From NCBI GenBank assembly GCA_030144725.1, contig JASKMD010000008.1, positions 3,065,400 through 3,129,399 of the forward strand: a stretch of 64,000 nucleotides of DNA. Direction: 5' to 3'. The position numbers and the translations under genes are program-made. Below, piece after piece: positions 53,201 through 64,000 of this stretch. The notes under the pieces are model-generated. The model made no database searches. It saw nothing but the letters and a program-made list of their open reading frames with translations, and was not told the origin of the DNA. This DNA comes from Haematococcus lacustris (lineage: Eukaryota; Chlorophyta; Chlorophyceae; Chlamydomonadales; Haematococcaceae). Position 1 is the first letter of the stretch. Each line of letters opens with the position of its first letter.

Positions 53201-56200
53201 GGCCAGTCCAAGTGCTGCATGCTGCTGCCGCCGCTGTTGCTGCTGCTGCTGTGGCTGACATTGGTGTTGGTGCAGCATCTGGTGTCACCCCACCCCTGGC
53301 TGCTGCAGTGGGAGGCTCCTGCACAACAGGTGCTGTCAGGGCCGGCAGGGGCTGGCAGGGAGGGGAGGGAGGGGAGGGGCCAGGGTGTGTGTGTGGGTGG
53401 GTGGGTGGGGGGCGCCTGCTGCTGAGGGTGAGGGGTGCGGCCTGGAGGGGGAAGGACGCTGGTCAGGTCAGCGGGCAGCTGCTCCAGGCGCACGGCCGCT
53501 AGAAGGTCTGGCAGGTCGGCTAGGCGCTCGGCTGGGTCGGAGGCCACCCAGTCCAACACCGCCTGCAGCACCTCTGTCTCCTGCACAGCCGGGTGAGAAG
53601 AGTGAAGGGTGGAGGGTGAGGGTAGAGGGTGAAGGGTGAGGGTGAGGGTGGAGGGTGAGAGTGGAGGGTGGAGGGTGGAGGGTGGAGGGTGGAGGGTGGA
53701 GGGTGGAGGGTGGAGGGTGAGGGTGGAGGGTGGAGGGTGGAGGGTGGAGGGTGGAGGGTGAGGGTGGAGGGTGGAGGGTGGAGGGTGGAGGGTGGAGGGT
53801 GAGGGTGGAGGGTGGAGGGTGGAGGGTGGAGGGTGGAGGGTGGAGGGTGAGGGTGGAGGGTGGAGGGTGGAGGGTGGAGGGTGGAGGGTGGAGGGTGGAG
53901 GGTGGAGGGTGGAGGGTGGAGGGTGAGGGTGGAGGGTGGAGGGTGGAGGGTGGAGGGTGGAGGGTGAGGGTGGAGGGTGGAGGGTGGAGGGTGAGGGTGG
54001 AGGGTGGAGGGTGGAGGGTGGAGGGTGGAGGGTGGAGGGTGAGGGTGGAGGGTGGAGGGTGGAGGGTGGAGGGTGGAGGGTGAGGGTGGAGGGTGGAGGG
54101 TGAGGGTGGAGGGTGGAGGGTGGAGGGTGGAGGGTGGAGGGTGGAGGGTGGAGGGTGGAGGGTGGAGGGTGGAGGGTGGAGGGTGGAGGGTGGAGGGTGG
54201 AGGGTGGAGGGTGGAGGGTGAGGGTGGAGGGTGGAGGGTGGAGGGTGGAGGGTGAGGGTGGAGGGTGGAGGGTGGAGGGTGGAGGGTGGAGGGTGAGGGT
54301 GGAGGGTGGAGGGTGGAGGGTGAGGGTGGAGGGTGGAGGGTGGAGGGTGGAGGGTGGAGGGTGGAGGGTGGAGGGTGGAGGGTGGAGGGTGGAGGGTGGA
54401 GGGTGGAGGGTGGAGGGTGGAGGGTGGAGGGTGGAGGGTGGAGGGTGAGGGTGGAGGGTGGAGGGTGGAGGGTGAGGGTGGAGGGTGGAGGGTGGAGGGT
54501 GGAGGGTGGAGGGTGAGGGTGGAGGGTGGAGGGTGGAGGGTGGAGGGTGGAGGGTGAGGGTGGAGGGTGGAGGGTGGAGGGTGGAGGGTGGAGGGTGGAG
54601 GGTGGAGGGTGGAGGGTGGAGGGTGGAGGGTGGAGGGTGGAGGGTGGAGGGTGGAGGGTGGAGGGTGGAGGGTGGAGGGTGAGGGTGGAGGGTGGAGGGT
54701 GGAGGGTGAGGGTGGAGGGTGGAGGGTGGAGGGTGGAGGGTGGAGGGTGAGGGTGGAGGGTGGAGGGTGGAGGGTGGAGGGTGGAGGGTGGAGGGTGAGG
54801 GTTGAGGGTGGAGGGTGGAGGGTGGAGGGTGGAGGGTGGAGGGTGGAGGGTGGAGGGTGGAGGGTGGAGGGTGGAGGGTGGAGGGTGGAGGGTGGAGGGT
54901 GAGGGTGGAGGGTGGAGGGTGGAGGGTGAGGGTGGAGGGTGGAGGGTGGAGGGTGGAGGGTGGAGGGTGAGGGTGGAGGGTGGAGGGTGGAGGGTGAGGG
55001 TGGAGGGTGGAGGGTGGAGGGTGGAGGGTGGAGGGTGAGGGTGGAGGGTGGAGGGTGGAGGGTGGAGGGTGGAGGGTGAGGGTGGAGGGTGGAGGGTGGA
55101 GGGTGGAGGGTGGAGGGTGAGGGTGGAGTATGTCTCAAAATAGACTGTTTGGCAGAAGGTTGAGGTGGTAGGGTGCATGTCCAGGTGCATACAAGTATAT
55201 TATACCAGGGCCATACTGCCTTGCCTTGCCTTGCCCCCCTGCTAGGCTAGGTGCGCCCCTAGTGGCGGCAACTCACGCAATCCACAGCCAGCTCATCCGC
55301 CTGCAGCAGCTCCAGCAGCAGGTCCCGGGGCAGGGCTGCCAGGGGGGACCTCAGCTGCCCTGGCTCAGCCCCTGAGTGGGGCGCTTGGCTTGAAGTGCCT
55401 GGGCTGCTGCTGTGGCCGTGCCCATTGCTGCTGGTGGCAGCCTTGGGGTGGGTGGGGGGCTGTGGGGTGGCTGGAGTGGAGGGGGAGGGAGAGGGAGAAA
55501 CCAGGTTTGCAGGGGGGGCAGCCAGGCTGGTGAACCGGGGTACCGATGAAGGTGAGCTGCGGCAGGGGGGTCAGGGTCAAGGGGAGGGGAGAGCAGCAGC
55601 AGCAGCTGAGGATGGAGAGACAAGAGGTCAGGCAGGCAGAGGAGGAGGTGGGGCATGCGGTGTGTGTGGTAGAGCTGAGGGCAGCACCTAGGGCGGTGGC
55701 AGAGCCACAGGTTGCTGAGGTGAGGGGGTTGGGGAGGCGTCAGGGGAGAGCTGCTGTCTAGAGCACGGGGTTGACAAGTAAAAGAGCCAAAGCAGGCAGG
55801 CAGGGGTCAGGCGGCTGAGCAGCTGGGTGGGCAGGCAGCGTGGGCAACGTAGGCAGTGGTGTGGGTAAGCTGGCAGCAGAGATCCTGCCCGGCTATGGCC
55901 TGGTGCTGTCGCTGGCTGCCCATGTTGCAGCGGTGACAGTGCAACAGGGTTTGACTGCTGCCAGGTTATGTCAGGGCAGCAGGGCGGCGGAGTGTGTGGG
56001 CAGGGGGTGGCAGGGTGTCAGTGATGGCGGGTAAGGCCAGTCTGGCGCCCACCAGCTCTGCCCTGAGGGCCAGGCAACCGTACCGCGCTGCCAGCACCAG
56101 CAGGGGCACTGCGGTGGCTAGGCTGAGGGCTGTGCGCATGAAGGTGCAGCACGCCTCCTGCACCAGGGGCAGGCCTAAATAGGACGCAAGGTGCAGCAGC

Positions 56201-57122
56201 ACCTCCAGGTTGCCAGCATCCACCTGCAGGCGCACCACACCACACAGCGGCCTGGCCACGCGCGATGCGGCTCGCTGGGTGCAGAGACCTGCTGCCCTGT
56301 GCCCTGTGTGATTCTTGCACAGCCCTAGGCAGGGTAACGGGGAGGGGCAGGGGCCATGTGCCCTGTGCGGTAGCTCTTGCACAGACCTGGGCAGCAAGGG
56401 AGGCCAGGCAGGAAAGACCAAGGCGCTGGATGCACACAGGGCTGGGTGTGGATTCTCCAGGGGGGCTGAGGCTCATGCTCACAGCTTCGGTGAGGCCTAC
56501 GCTTTGTGGGGTCAGGGCTCAGGGGCTGAGGCCAGCTCAGGCTGCTGCAAGCCAGGACCTTCCCACATTACTGCAGTGCAATGGTGCAGCTTTGTAGCCA
56601 AAAGCATTCTACACTGTGTGAAAGCAGGTCCGTGACCATGTCCCATGTGGAAGCTACACCATGCAGCGCACTGTGGCGTGCGTGCCCGCCACCCCTGACA
56701 GCCCACACTCTGCTACCTTGAGCTCCAGCCCGTATATGGCCCTCATGACCAGCTCCAGCTCCGCGCCTGGCACCGGCATGGGCACCAGCACAAGCTGGCT
56801 TGAGGTGGCACCGTCCACAAGCTGGCCGCCCTCCTTCATGTGTGCACCCGCGCCCAGGAAGACAGCACAGAAGTACCTGGGGAGGGCACGGAGGGTGTTG
56901 AGGCCAGTGTGGAGCAGGACCTGGCAGCGAGGGAGAACAGCGCAGTCGCCTGGCCCACCTGGATGCCGCTGCCAGCACCAGGCGGTGCGCTGGGATGCGG
57001 TGGCCATCCACTTGTGACATGATGACGCAGTCCACCAGTGACCCTGCTTTCCACAGCTCTGCCACAGCCAGGGCTGAGGCTGCCGCGTCCAAGGTAAAGG
57101 TCTGCACGCAGTCAGTGAGCAT
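50278..57122 (-). CDS. BTB-BACK-Kelch protein (KLHL-type CUL3 substrate adaptor)
   Basis: Exons supported by frame and domain content on minus are 56959-57122 and 56717-56876 (BTB: SLVDCVIMSQVDGHRIPAHR, then YFCAVFLGAGAHMKE). From 56223 down to about 56040 lies the BTB end and BACK start. Then 55277-55335 (LPRDLLLELLQADELAVDC) and from 53580 down to about 53460 (BACK: TEVLQAVLDWVASDPAERL). Kelch blades are at about 52670-52725, 52265-52328 (GLLAAGGHDAAW), 51989-52096 (VEVYEPGADAW), 51412-51609, 50866-51114 (GLFAVGGQ), 50535-50693 (VVAGGLDE) and 50278-50433 (stop). The last five junctions are all phase 0 and GT/AG. In known families BTB-BACK binds CUL3 and the Kelch propeller recruits substrates for ubiquitylation. 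That role is inferred here. ATG at 57122 is the first usable start, but an upstream exon is possible. The 3' edges of the exons beginning at 56223 and 53580 are uncertain. Confidence 0.82.
53608..55128. repeat. 1.5-kb (GGGTGGA)n / GGGTGAGGGTGGA minisatellite in an intron
   Basis: About 1,520 bp of 7-bp GGGTGGA units, interrupted at irregular intervals by GGGTGA, giving a higher-order pattern. It lies in the intron between the BACK exons 55277-55335 and 53460-53580 of the BTB-Kelch gene. All frames are open for long distances because of the repeat alone. The purine-rich strand is plus, so the transcript of the gene reads the pyrimidine-rich complement. Confidence 0.95.
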
Positions 57123-57227
57123 GAGCACACTGGTGCGTGTGTTGCACGTGTGATGGTTGAGGTATTGCTGTCAGTGCCATGATGTTTTGCAGCATCATGT
57201 GCGCACTGTAGCCTTGCTTAAAGGAGT

Positions 57228-57864
57228 GATGAGTGTTTGCAACCAGGGTTCCATAAAAGACTGCCAAGACTGTTGCCCCACACATTGCATCTTCCCCACA
57301 CTGCTGGGCATCAACTTATTCACATCGGAATGCGCAGTATGTCGTGTACATGCACGGACCAAGCACTTAACCGCCTTCAACAGCACCTACACCAGGTTCA
57401 ATTATACAGGGCCCAGGGTTGCAAATGCATGCATTTCGCTTGCATACATGGATGATGTGCCTAGCAACGAGCTGACAGTCTGGGAACATCGTCATCGCCT
57501 TCGCAGAAACCCTGGTTTATTCGCAACCAGATTTGTTCGATACCACATCGTTCTCACCATTGAACTGCACCCCGCATCATTCTCCGCATCCTCGGCGCGC
57601 ATCCAAGCACAGCTATGCCCAAAGCAATTGAACTGCCTTGACTCGCAGGATTTTGCGTACGAGCATAAGGCAGCAAGCTCAAGGCAGAACGCCGCACACA
57701 CATGTGTTTCCAACCTGGAACCTGGCGTCATCACACCTCACATCCTCAGCAGTTGCGCCAAATCTTTAACGATAAGCATAGACAGAGGCCTACTGAAAGG
57801 GATATGGAGGCCTGGTCAGGTGCCTGGGATCGACTCCGGTGCCCACACCTTTGTAGCTAGATGA
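57228..57864 (+). other. long open frame between divergent genes, doubtful
   Basis: An ATG frame of about 211 codons runs from 57228 (MSVCNQGSIKDC) to 57864. It lies between the divergently oriented BTB-Kelch and SNRNP27 genes. Composition is balanced and lacks the GC-rich third positions seen in the neighbours, and no motif is recognised. It could be an unannotated small gene or a chance open frame in a less GC-rich intergenic region. Confidence 0.25.
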
Positions 57865-58559
57865 CCCTACTGCGTGCACTTACCACTGTAAGACTGGACT
57901 TGTACCATGTGCCGTGTACTTCCATTACATATGCCATTGAGTCCCACTGGCATGTCACATGAGGCATGGGTAATGGAGCAAGGTGCACGCCGCTGTACTT
58001 GCACGCCGCATCCCCGCTGCGGACGTGGATGTCCACAGAGCCACCGAACAAATCTGCGCGCACTCTTTGCTACGCGGTAACCCATTGATCCCTGCCTTGG
58101 TGTTCTCGCGATGTCCATGATCCTGAATTGATGAGGCCGCCCCGCTGTGCAGGCCCGTGACGCATTCTACGCATGTGTTAGAGAGCAGGCGGGCTACGAC
58201 TTCGTGCCCGAGACTCCTGTGCCTACCAAGTGCAAAGCCCTCCGTGCAGCTTACGAGCGGGGTTGTCTGCCATCGTGGGTACGTTTGGCTGAACGCTGTG
58301 CATACCAGAGTCGTATTTGATACCCAACATGCCAATTCTGTGCTTGTGTCACCCAGGTCCAGCATTTTGATTTACAGCAGGAGACAGCAGCCCGTCGTGC
58401 TAAACAGCTGCACGCCTCCATAGGTGCCAAAGCAGCCTCAGCAGCTGGCGCCTTGTCTGGCAAAGCCCAGAACTGAGTTATTGCAATCAAGTCGTCTTGG
58501 CACGCCGCTTGTGCTCGTGACCCTACAGCAGCCCAGAAGGGCGCAGCTAGCACATTGCC

Positions 58560-60719
58560 ATGCCACCCAGCGGTCAGGACAACGGCAGCACTGCTCCCAT
58601 GGAGGGCAGCCGCTCGCCAGTGGCGGATATTGAGCAAGAGGGATTACCTAGCGCCAAAGAGCACAAGCCCAAGGACAAGAGCAGGGACAAAGAGAAGTCC
58701 AGGTGAGGAGGCAGGCCACTCCAGGAGGGTGCAAAACTGGTTGTGCGACATTACCCAGGTGGCAGTCGCTGCCTGCTCATAGTCTGTGAGGGGGTTGCAT
58801 TACATGCCTGTGGCACTGATGCTGATGCTGAGCTCTCCCCACAGGAGCGGCAAGAGCAAAGACAAGGACAGAGACAAGGACAAAGACCGCCACCGCAGCA
58901 AGGACAAGAAGGAGCGGAGCAAAGAGAAGGAGCGTCACAGGGAACGTGACAGGGATGAGGAGGGACCAGCCAGCGGAGGGGAGGGCGCAGCAATGGAGCA
59001 GCGGGCCAGGGACAGGCGGCATGGTGGGGGCGAGGGGGAGCGAGATCGGCTGCGGGAGGAGCAGCAGCCAAAGCACAAGGCAGTTGAGAGGGAGAGGGAG
59101 AGGGGGAGAGAGGGAAGCAGAGAACGGGAGCGCGACCGTGAGAGACAGCGAGAGAGAGAGCGTGTCAGGGACCGGGACCGGGGAGCAAGGGACCCTGAGC
59201 GGGACCGCGGACGTGACCGGTGCGTGTGTGGGCGCTGAGGCTGCTGACACATCTGGTACAGGCCGGTTGGTGATGCTCTCCCTCCGCTGCTGCTGCCCAC
59301 TCACCTGCTCCCTGCTGCTTGCCATGTGTGCCTTGTCACAGCATACCAGCATGGCCAAGTCAGGGACAGTCCACATGTGTGCTCCAGGGTGGAGGAGCGC
59401 GGGCCTCGTGGTGGGGACAGGGAGCGCGCCAGGGAGCGTGATCGCGGCCAGAGTGATGCGCGGCGGCCTGTCCGCGAGCGCAGGTGGGTCAGTGGCCGTG
59501 CAGGCTGTGCTGCCGCCTTCTGCCACTGCCTTTTGGCAAGGCCGGATGCTCCTGGCCAGGTAGCGTGGCAAGTGTCTCCCCTGTCTAGTCCTGTTGTGAC
59601 CAGGAGCGCGCTGCTAACCAAAACTGGTGCAGCAGCCCAAGGTGCCTGCACCTCCTCGCGGCTTGCGCCTTCATCCTTGCAAGTCATGCAACGTTAGCGA
59701 GGGCCTGGGTTACTGCAGTAGCAGTGTGCCGTGGGGTGGGGAGCTGTCTTGTCTTGCCTATGCTAGCTAGTGCCAGCACCCTCCGCTCCATGTCTGCAGT
59801 CGCAGCAGGGAGCGAGACCGTGGTGCTGCTCGAGGTGGCAAGGAGCGCGAGCTGGAGAAGCGTGAGCGCGAGCGCAGGTGACTGTGTACATGTCACCCAG
59901 ATGAATTCATGCTAGGCAGCAGCTGCATCACTGGCGCGACATGCAGAGACGTCCTTGATGCCAGCTCAATGCCGCGGAGCCCCCTGCTGGCCAGCTCCTC
60001 ATCCCTGCACTGCCATGTGAGCTCGACTTGTAGCTGGGCCTGTACACCTCTAGCTGGATTGAGGACCAGAGGCACGTTGCCTCTGCTTATACTGCAGCCC
60101 GGAGCGAGGCCGCAACGCACGCGACGCCCGGCCTCGTGAGCGCAGTCAAGAGCGACGGCGTAGAGCTGACAGTGATAGCGAGGGCGAGGTAGCGAAGGCA
60201 GCAGCAGCCAAGGTGAGGGTGCCCCACTTAGGGGCAGCAAGGAGGCCTGGTGGGCCCTTTTCAGGAGTAGCTCCAAGCTCCAGACACGCTGCATGGCTTG
60301 CACTGCCATGGCACAGCACTAAGTTGGCACTTCCTCTGGCCAGGCATTGCACCACCCACCCAGACATGCTAGTCCACGTCGGTGCCACAAGCCTCAAGGG
60401 ATAGTTGTGACAGGAGCGCCAGCTCAGCCTGCCACACCTGCCCTGGTGCATTTACGGTGCTTGGCTGCAGGACACGGCCCCTGTCCAAGTGGATTTTGAC
60501 GCGGATTTGACGCCCGAGGAGATCCAGGCAATGCAGGCAATGGGCATCCCCTTCGCCTTTGATACCACCCAGGGCAAGGCCGTGGAAGACGAGGCCGCCA
60601 ACGCCAGCGGCATCAAGGTCAAGAGTAAACGCAGCGCGCGCCAGTATATGAACAGACGCGGTGGCTTTAACAGGCCCCTCCCGTCGGAGAAGACCAACGA
60701 GAAGGTTATCCGTGATTGA
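58560..60719 (+). CDS. SNRNP27: U4/U6.U5 tri-snRNP 27 kDa protein
   Basis: Six plus-strand exons splice in phase: 58560-58702, 58845-59219, 59388-59483, 59800-59877, 60098-60212 and 60471-60719, giving 351 residues. Residues about 30-265 form a long Arg/Lys/Asp/Glu-rich RS/RE-type domain ([18 protein letters not shown] and similar). The last exon carries the conserved domain: [31 protein letters not shown], then [17 protein letters not shown] and a short tail. The FDTT.GK and [13 protein letters not shown] boxes identify SNRNP27, a component of the spliceosomal tri-snRNP that acts in the nucleus during activation. The animal protein is about 155 residues, so the algal charged domain is much longer. 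A TGTAA word at 60951 may mark the 3' end. It is divergently paired with the BTB-Kelch gene. Confidence 0.92.
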
Positions 60720-60950
60720 GCAGCGGGAGGCTGTCATCAAGCCTATGCTCCTCATGTTGAGGCACAGCAGGTTGGTTGCAATGCATTTGCAGTGTGACAC
60801 CCTCGCGCTTCTAATGGCAAGCGTTGCGCACCTTGCAAACCTTTTGAGACTCACCGGCGGCAGCTTGAGCACGACCACGTCGTCAGACTTCATGTCCGTG
60901 AGGAGCATGCAAATATATGCGAGCATGTGCAAGCATGTGTGACTATGTGT

Positions 60951-60955
60951 TGTAA
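60951..60955 (+). promoter_or_regulatory. TGTAA polyadenylation signal, candidate
   Basis: TGTAA is the usual polyadenylation word of volvocalean algae. This copy lies 232 bases after the SNRNP27 stop on the same strand. It is a five-base word, so chance occurrence is possible. Confidence 0.4.
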
Positions 60956-61179
60956 GGATGTCTACAGTACTAGTATTCCCGTGGCGCTGGTGTGCCAAAG
61001 CCCATGCCGGAAGAAGCGCTGAGGGCTGCAGCGAGTGAAAATTGTAAAAGTAAACTAGTGCCCACTTCGTAGTACTAGCGCATTCCAAACAAACACACAT
61101 ATGTCTTGAATGAACGAACACCTGTCGTCAGGTGTATCTGTGCGAGTGAAGTCTGTGGTTGGGGCCGCTTTCCTGGCGT

Positions 61180-61455
61180 CGACACAGTTGGGCAATACAA
61201 TACAGTTGGGCAGCTACAGCAAGACAATCCAAGAAACAGAGGTACCAAACCCCTCACAAAGGGGATGTGTGTGAGTAAGAGCTATAGAGTAGGGTAGAGC
61301 TCTTGCTAGTAGTAGCCTGGAGGCACACACACCAGAAGGCTGAGCTGGAGTGGGCAGTAGGCACACCGTCAGTAGCCTTTACAATAATGATCTCGCAGCC
61401 TGTATTTGACTACAACTCATGCTTTATTTTGGTGTTGCATGAGGGCTGTAGGGAT
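61180..61455. repeat. dispersed repeat, second copy of 47235-47465
   Basis: It shares CAAAGGGGATGTGTGTG, CACACACCAGAAGGCTGAGC, TAGCCTTTACAAT and CTCATGCTTTATTTTGGTGT with the copy at 47 kb, in the same order and with one longer spacer. The 47-kb copy contains GGTTCGATTCC, the sequence of a tRNA-type internal B box. Here the same place reads GTATTTGACTAC, so it is decayed. Confidence 0.7.
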
Positions 61456-61699
61456 CAAAACTTGTTAAGTTGTTAAGTTTTATGTGCATGTATACATATG
61501 CCAGGTCATATATGTCTGTGTATGCCACCACCGTGAGCTATTTTACCACACAAGCAGAGTGCGTGTCTTTGTGCTGCACACCAGCGCAGCCACATGGAAG
61601 CCCCTCCAGCCCACTTATGCCACAGCCAATTGCTTTGAGCTCTAGTGGAGGGCGCCTCGAAGCTGAATAGCAGCCATCGCTTGCGGCGCAGTCGATGGG

Positions 61700-64000
61700 G
61701 AGGTGGCTCCCAGGCTCAAATGGGCGCAGGAGCGCTGGCAGCCGGAGTCTCCCTGACGAGGAGGGCCCGCGTGAGTCTCAGATTCGGCGTGTTGCCTGTG
61801 AGTACGCCACGCAATATGACGAGCCGCAGCACTGGTGCAAACAGTTACAGTACAGCTGTCCTGCACCCCCTGCAGTGCAAGCTGGTCATGAGCCGTCACC
61901 CTACCCTTCCTTGGCCTCACCCTCCCTGGCTTGCTTCGCCATGTGTCCACGCACTCGCCAGCGTCAGCACACATGCAGCTCTACGTGTTCAGCAGCAGCT
62001 CACTCAGGGGCCCTCACAAAAACAGGATCAGCAACGAGTCGATGCAGCAGTCGAAGCTGATGCGTGCAAAGATCATGTCAGCCGTGAGGAAGCTCTTGAG
62101 TTGCAACGACTTGCATACCTGCAGCTGCCGTTCCCTTTCAGGTGAGCATAACAGAGCATACACACGACTGTCCTGCTGGGTCCTGCTGCCACCTGCCATG
62201 GGCTTACTGCCACTTACCTATCAGCCAGTGGGAAGCTCCATCACCCTACCTGGCCTTCCTGCCTGTGGTGCAAGGCCGCAATTGACCACCCTAGCCCCTT
62301 GGCTGCAGGGTGTTTGTGGAGCAAGGCCTTGGGGGCATGGACAAGGCAAGCCGGGCCACTTTGCTCAGTCTGCCCCTGACTGCCCCAGAGCAGCTGCTGC
62401 TGCAGGTGCAGGGTGCACAGGTGGGTGGTTGCTTTTCTCGTGCCTCTTGCTCTATGAGCCTTGTGGCTGGCGCAGCCTATCAGTGAGGGTGAGGGTGAGG
62501 GTTCATCTCAAGGACAAGATGGCAGCCCAGGAGCACCGTCTACAATTGACTAGTATTGGGAACCCACAGGTCGGCCTTGGCACAAAACAGGCCAGCTACC
62601 GCATCAAGGGAACACTGACTGTGTCAGATATGCATAGACGTGCACTGCTGCCACTCACTTCCTTCTTGCTCCTGTGCTCCACCATCTCGCGCCCTCACCC
62701 TCACCCTCACCCTCACTGACACCTTCCTGACTAGTCAAGGGGACGGTGGGCTGGATGCGCAGGAGGCTGCAGAGGAATCAGAGTCAGCAAATGAAACGGA
62801 CACAAGCCCCTCCCCTGCAGCCCTGCTACAGCACATGCTGGACTGCCAGTGGCTGAGCTGGCAGTCAGGGCAGGGCAGCTACAGGTGAGGCGTCAGCAGC
62901 CTCACCCCCTGCACGCTCAGGGCGCTGCAGGAGTGCAACTGTCGCCTGATGAAAAGGTCGCTGCATCCATGGTGCCAGGTACAACTGGCAGGCATGGCGC
63001 CGTGGCCCGGGCACCCACCAGCCCCTGGTCACACTGAGGATGAGTGACAAAGATGACACGCCACCAGCGGTCAGGTTCACTACTCAAGGCGGCAGGTGGG
63101 CACAGCAACAGAAGCAGCAGGGAAGCCATTACCCCAGAGTTCGTGCATGCTCTGTCCTTCAGCAACTCTGATATATCAGCGTCATGTAGTGATGGGGCTG
63201 GTGTGGGTCACATTCATGGTGAGGACACTGCATGTGACTGCTGCCTGCTGCCGCTGCCTGCCATTTCTTCTCCCATCCTCCTTGCCTGCTGCAGCAACCA
63301 CCTGCTGCGCCACCCGCTGCTGAATAGCCACGACCGGCTGCTGGCTGTAACCCTACCCGATGACAAGCCTGGCCCCGGAGGCAAGCGTCGCGGGTCTTCC
63401 AAACGCCACAAGCTCATACTGCAGGCTTGCATGGACACACCCCTCTCACTCTTTGGCCGCACCTACAAGTAAGCCACCTGACAGGACCGCTGCTTGTGGT
63501 GTGCCTAAATTTTGAACATGACACTGATCATGAGTGTTTGTGTGATGGCTAATCCCATGCTGTGAGGAAGGTGCCATTGGTGCCCTTGTCTGACCGGCTA
63601 GGTACCTGCTACACAAAGGCAATGTGCTATACCTCCTGGCAGTATCCAGCAAAGCTCCTGGGGACCACCTGCTGCCTGATGGCACAGCCGCCGCCATCGT
63701 CACGGAAGGCGCAGGCCGTCCCCTGGCAAGTGATCCAGACCCTGCGCCTTCCTCACACCATCTCGGTGTCAGCACCGCAGGCTGTTTCGCCCCACTAAGT
63801 GTGGAGAGCGCACGCAACCTGCTGGCCGCCGTGAACACCATCCCCGCAGCTGGGAAGATGGCAGCACGCCTGGAGTTGCTGGCATCCAGCTCCATGTTGC
63901 TGCCAGGGCTAGAGTCTGCGGCATTGTACTACTGCGATGACATGATCGGCAGGTGCGACAGCCTGCTGCAGTCACTGCATGCGCACTGTAGGCAGCTTGG
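61700..64000 (+). CDS. unrecognised multi-exon gene, cut by the window end
   Basis: Several plus-strand exons with good junctions can be seen. One ends at 62141 (EALELQRLAYLQLPFPF), followed in phase by 62309-62420 (RVFVEQGLGGMDKASRATLL). Then come open stretches near 62510-62630 (DKMAAQEHRLQLTSIGNPQV and a following segment), 62740-62885 (LLQHMLDCQWLSWQSGQGSY), 63120-63180 (AITPEFVHALSFSNSDIS), 63295-63470 (LLRHPLLNSHDRLLAVTLP ... FGRTYK), and from about 63602 to the window end (NLLAAVNTIPAAGKMAARLE, ALYYCDDMIGRC). The exons look conserved and globular, not repetitive. I do not recognise a family, and several junctions between 62420 and 63600 are not settled. The start codon is also unresolved. 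Confidence 0.45.

Noticed and set aside
53468..55190. Two frames of over 550 codons reading STLHPPP repeats
   Set aside because: They are translations of an intronic minisatellite. The gene's exons lie on both sides in a different context.

Overview
This is nuclear DNA from a GC-rich green alga. Genes are split into many short exons with GT/AG junctions, coding regions carry Pro/Ser/Ala-rich tracts, one gene ends with the algal polyadenylation word TGTAA, and there are no operons. Decayed TnpB/Fanzor-like C-termini ending in GKEYPGLGYK-type tails occur in several copies. I associate that repeat family with Haematococcus, so a volvocalean close to Haematococcus lacustris is my best guess. The species is inference, not something read from the sequence.

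Layout. 0.8-2.6 kb (minus): a small secreted Ala/Ser/Asn/Gly-rich gene. 3.2-5.4 kb: a broken Fanzor-like fragment beside 322 perfect copies of CCCGC. 6.0-7.4 kb (minus): a probable secreted protein with a (Gly-Pro)n stretch. 7.4-17 kb: mostly repeats, with one weak Ser/Pro-rich gene candidate at 12-14 kb. 17.1-22.2 kb: a 5.1-kb DNA transposon with 26-bp terminal inverted repeats and a six-exon transposase gene. 22-31 kb: G/C-rich minisatellites and a large inverted repeat (arms about 1.8 kb, spacer about 1.5 kb). 32.35-34.23 kb: a 1.48-kb hAT-type element with an 8-bp target duplication, followed 40 bp later by a 347-bp mariner/Stowaway-like foldback element. 35.5-46.8 kb (minus): two full secreted genes sharing a 63-residue Ala-rich module, an orphan copy of their last exon, a decayed copy of the first exon, and several Fanzor-like relics, one inside an intron. 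48.4-49.5 kb: a relic related to the transposase N-terminus. 50.3-57.1 kb (minus): a BTB-BACK-Kelch gene with a 1.5-kb minisatellite in one intron. 58.6-60.7 kb (plus): the spliceosomal protein SNRNP27. 61.7-64.0 kb (plus): an unrecognised gene cut by the window edge.

The most interesting content is the three-gene family at 0.8-2.6, 35.5-40.2 and 43.8-46.8 kb. Each has a signal peptide, one or two copies of a 63-residue Ala/Ser/Gln-rich module that starts NPxxTxxALA and ends in a hydrophobic-hydrophobic-Pro, a phase-1 intron directly after that Pro, and a low-complexity tail that differs in each gene: Asn/Gly/Phe-rich, Ser-Pro-rich, or Phe/Ser/Pro-rich. All exon phases close when spliced by hand. 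The architecture suggests secreted structural (wall or matrix) polymers that are silk-like in composition. I do not recognise the module as a named family.
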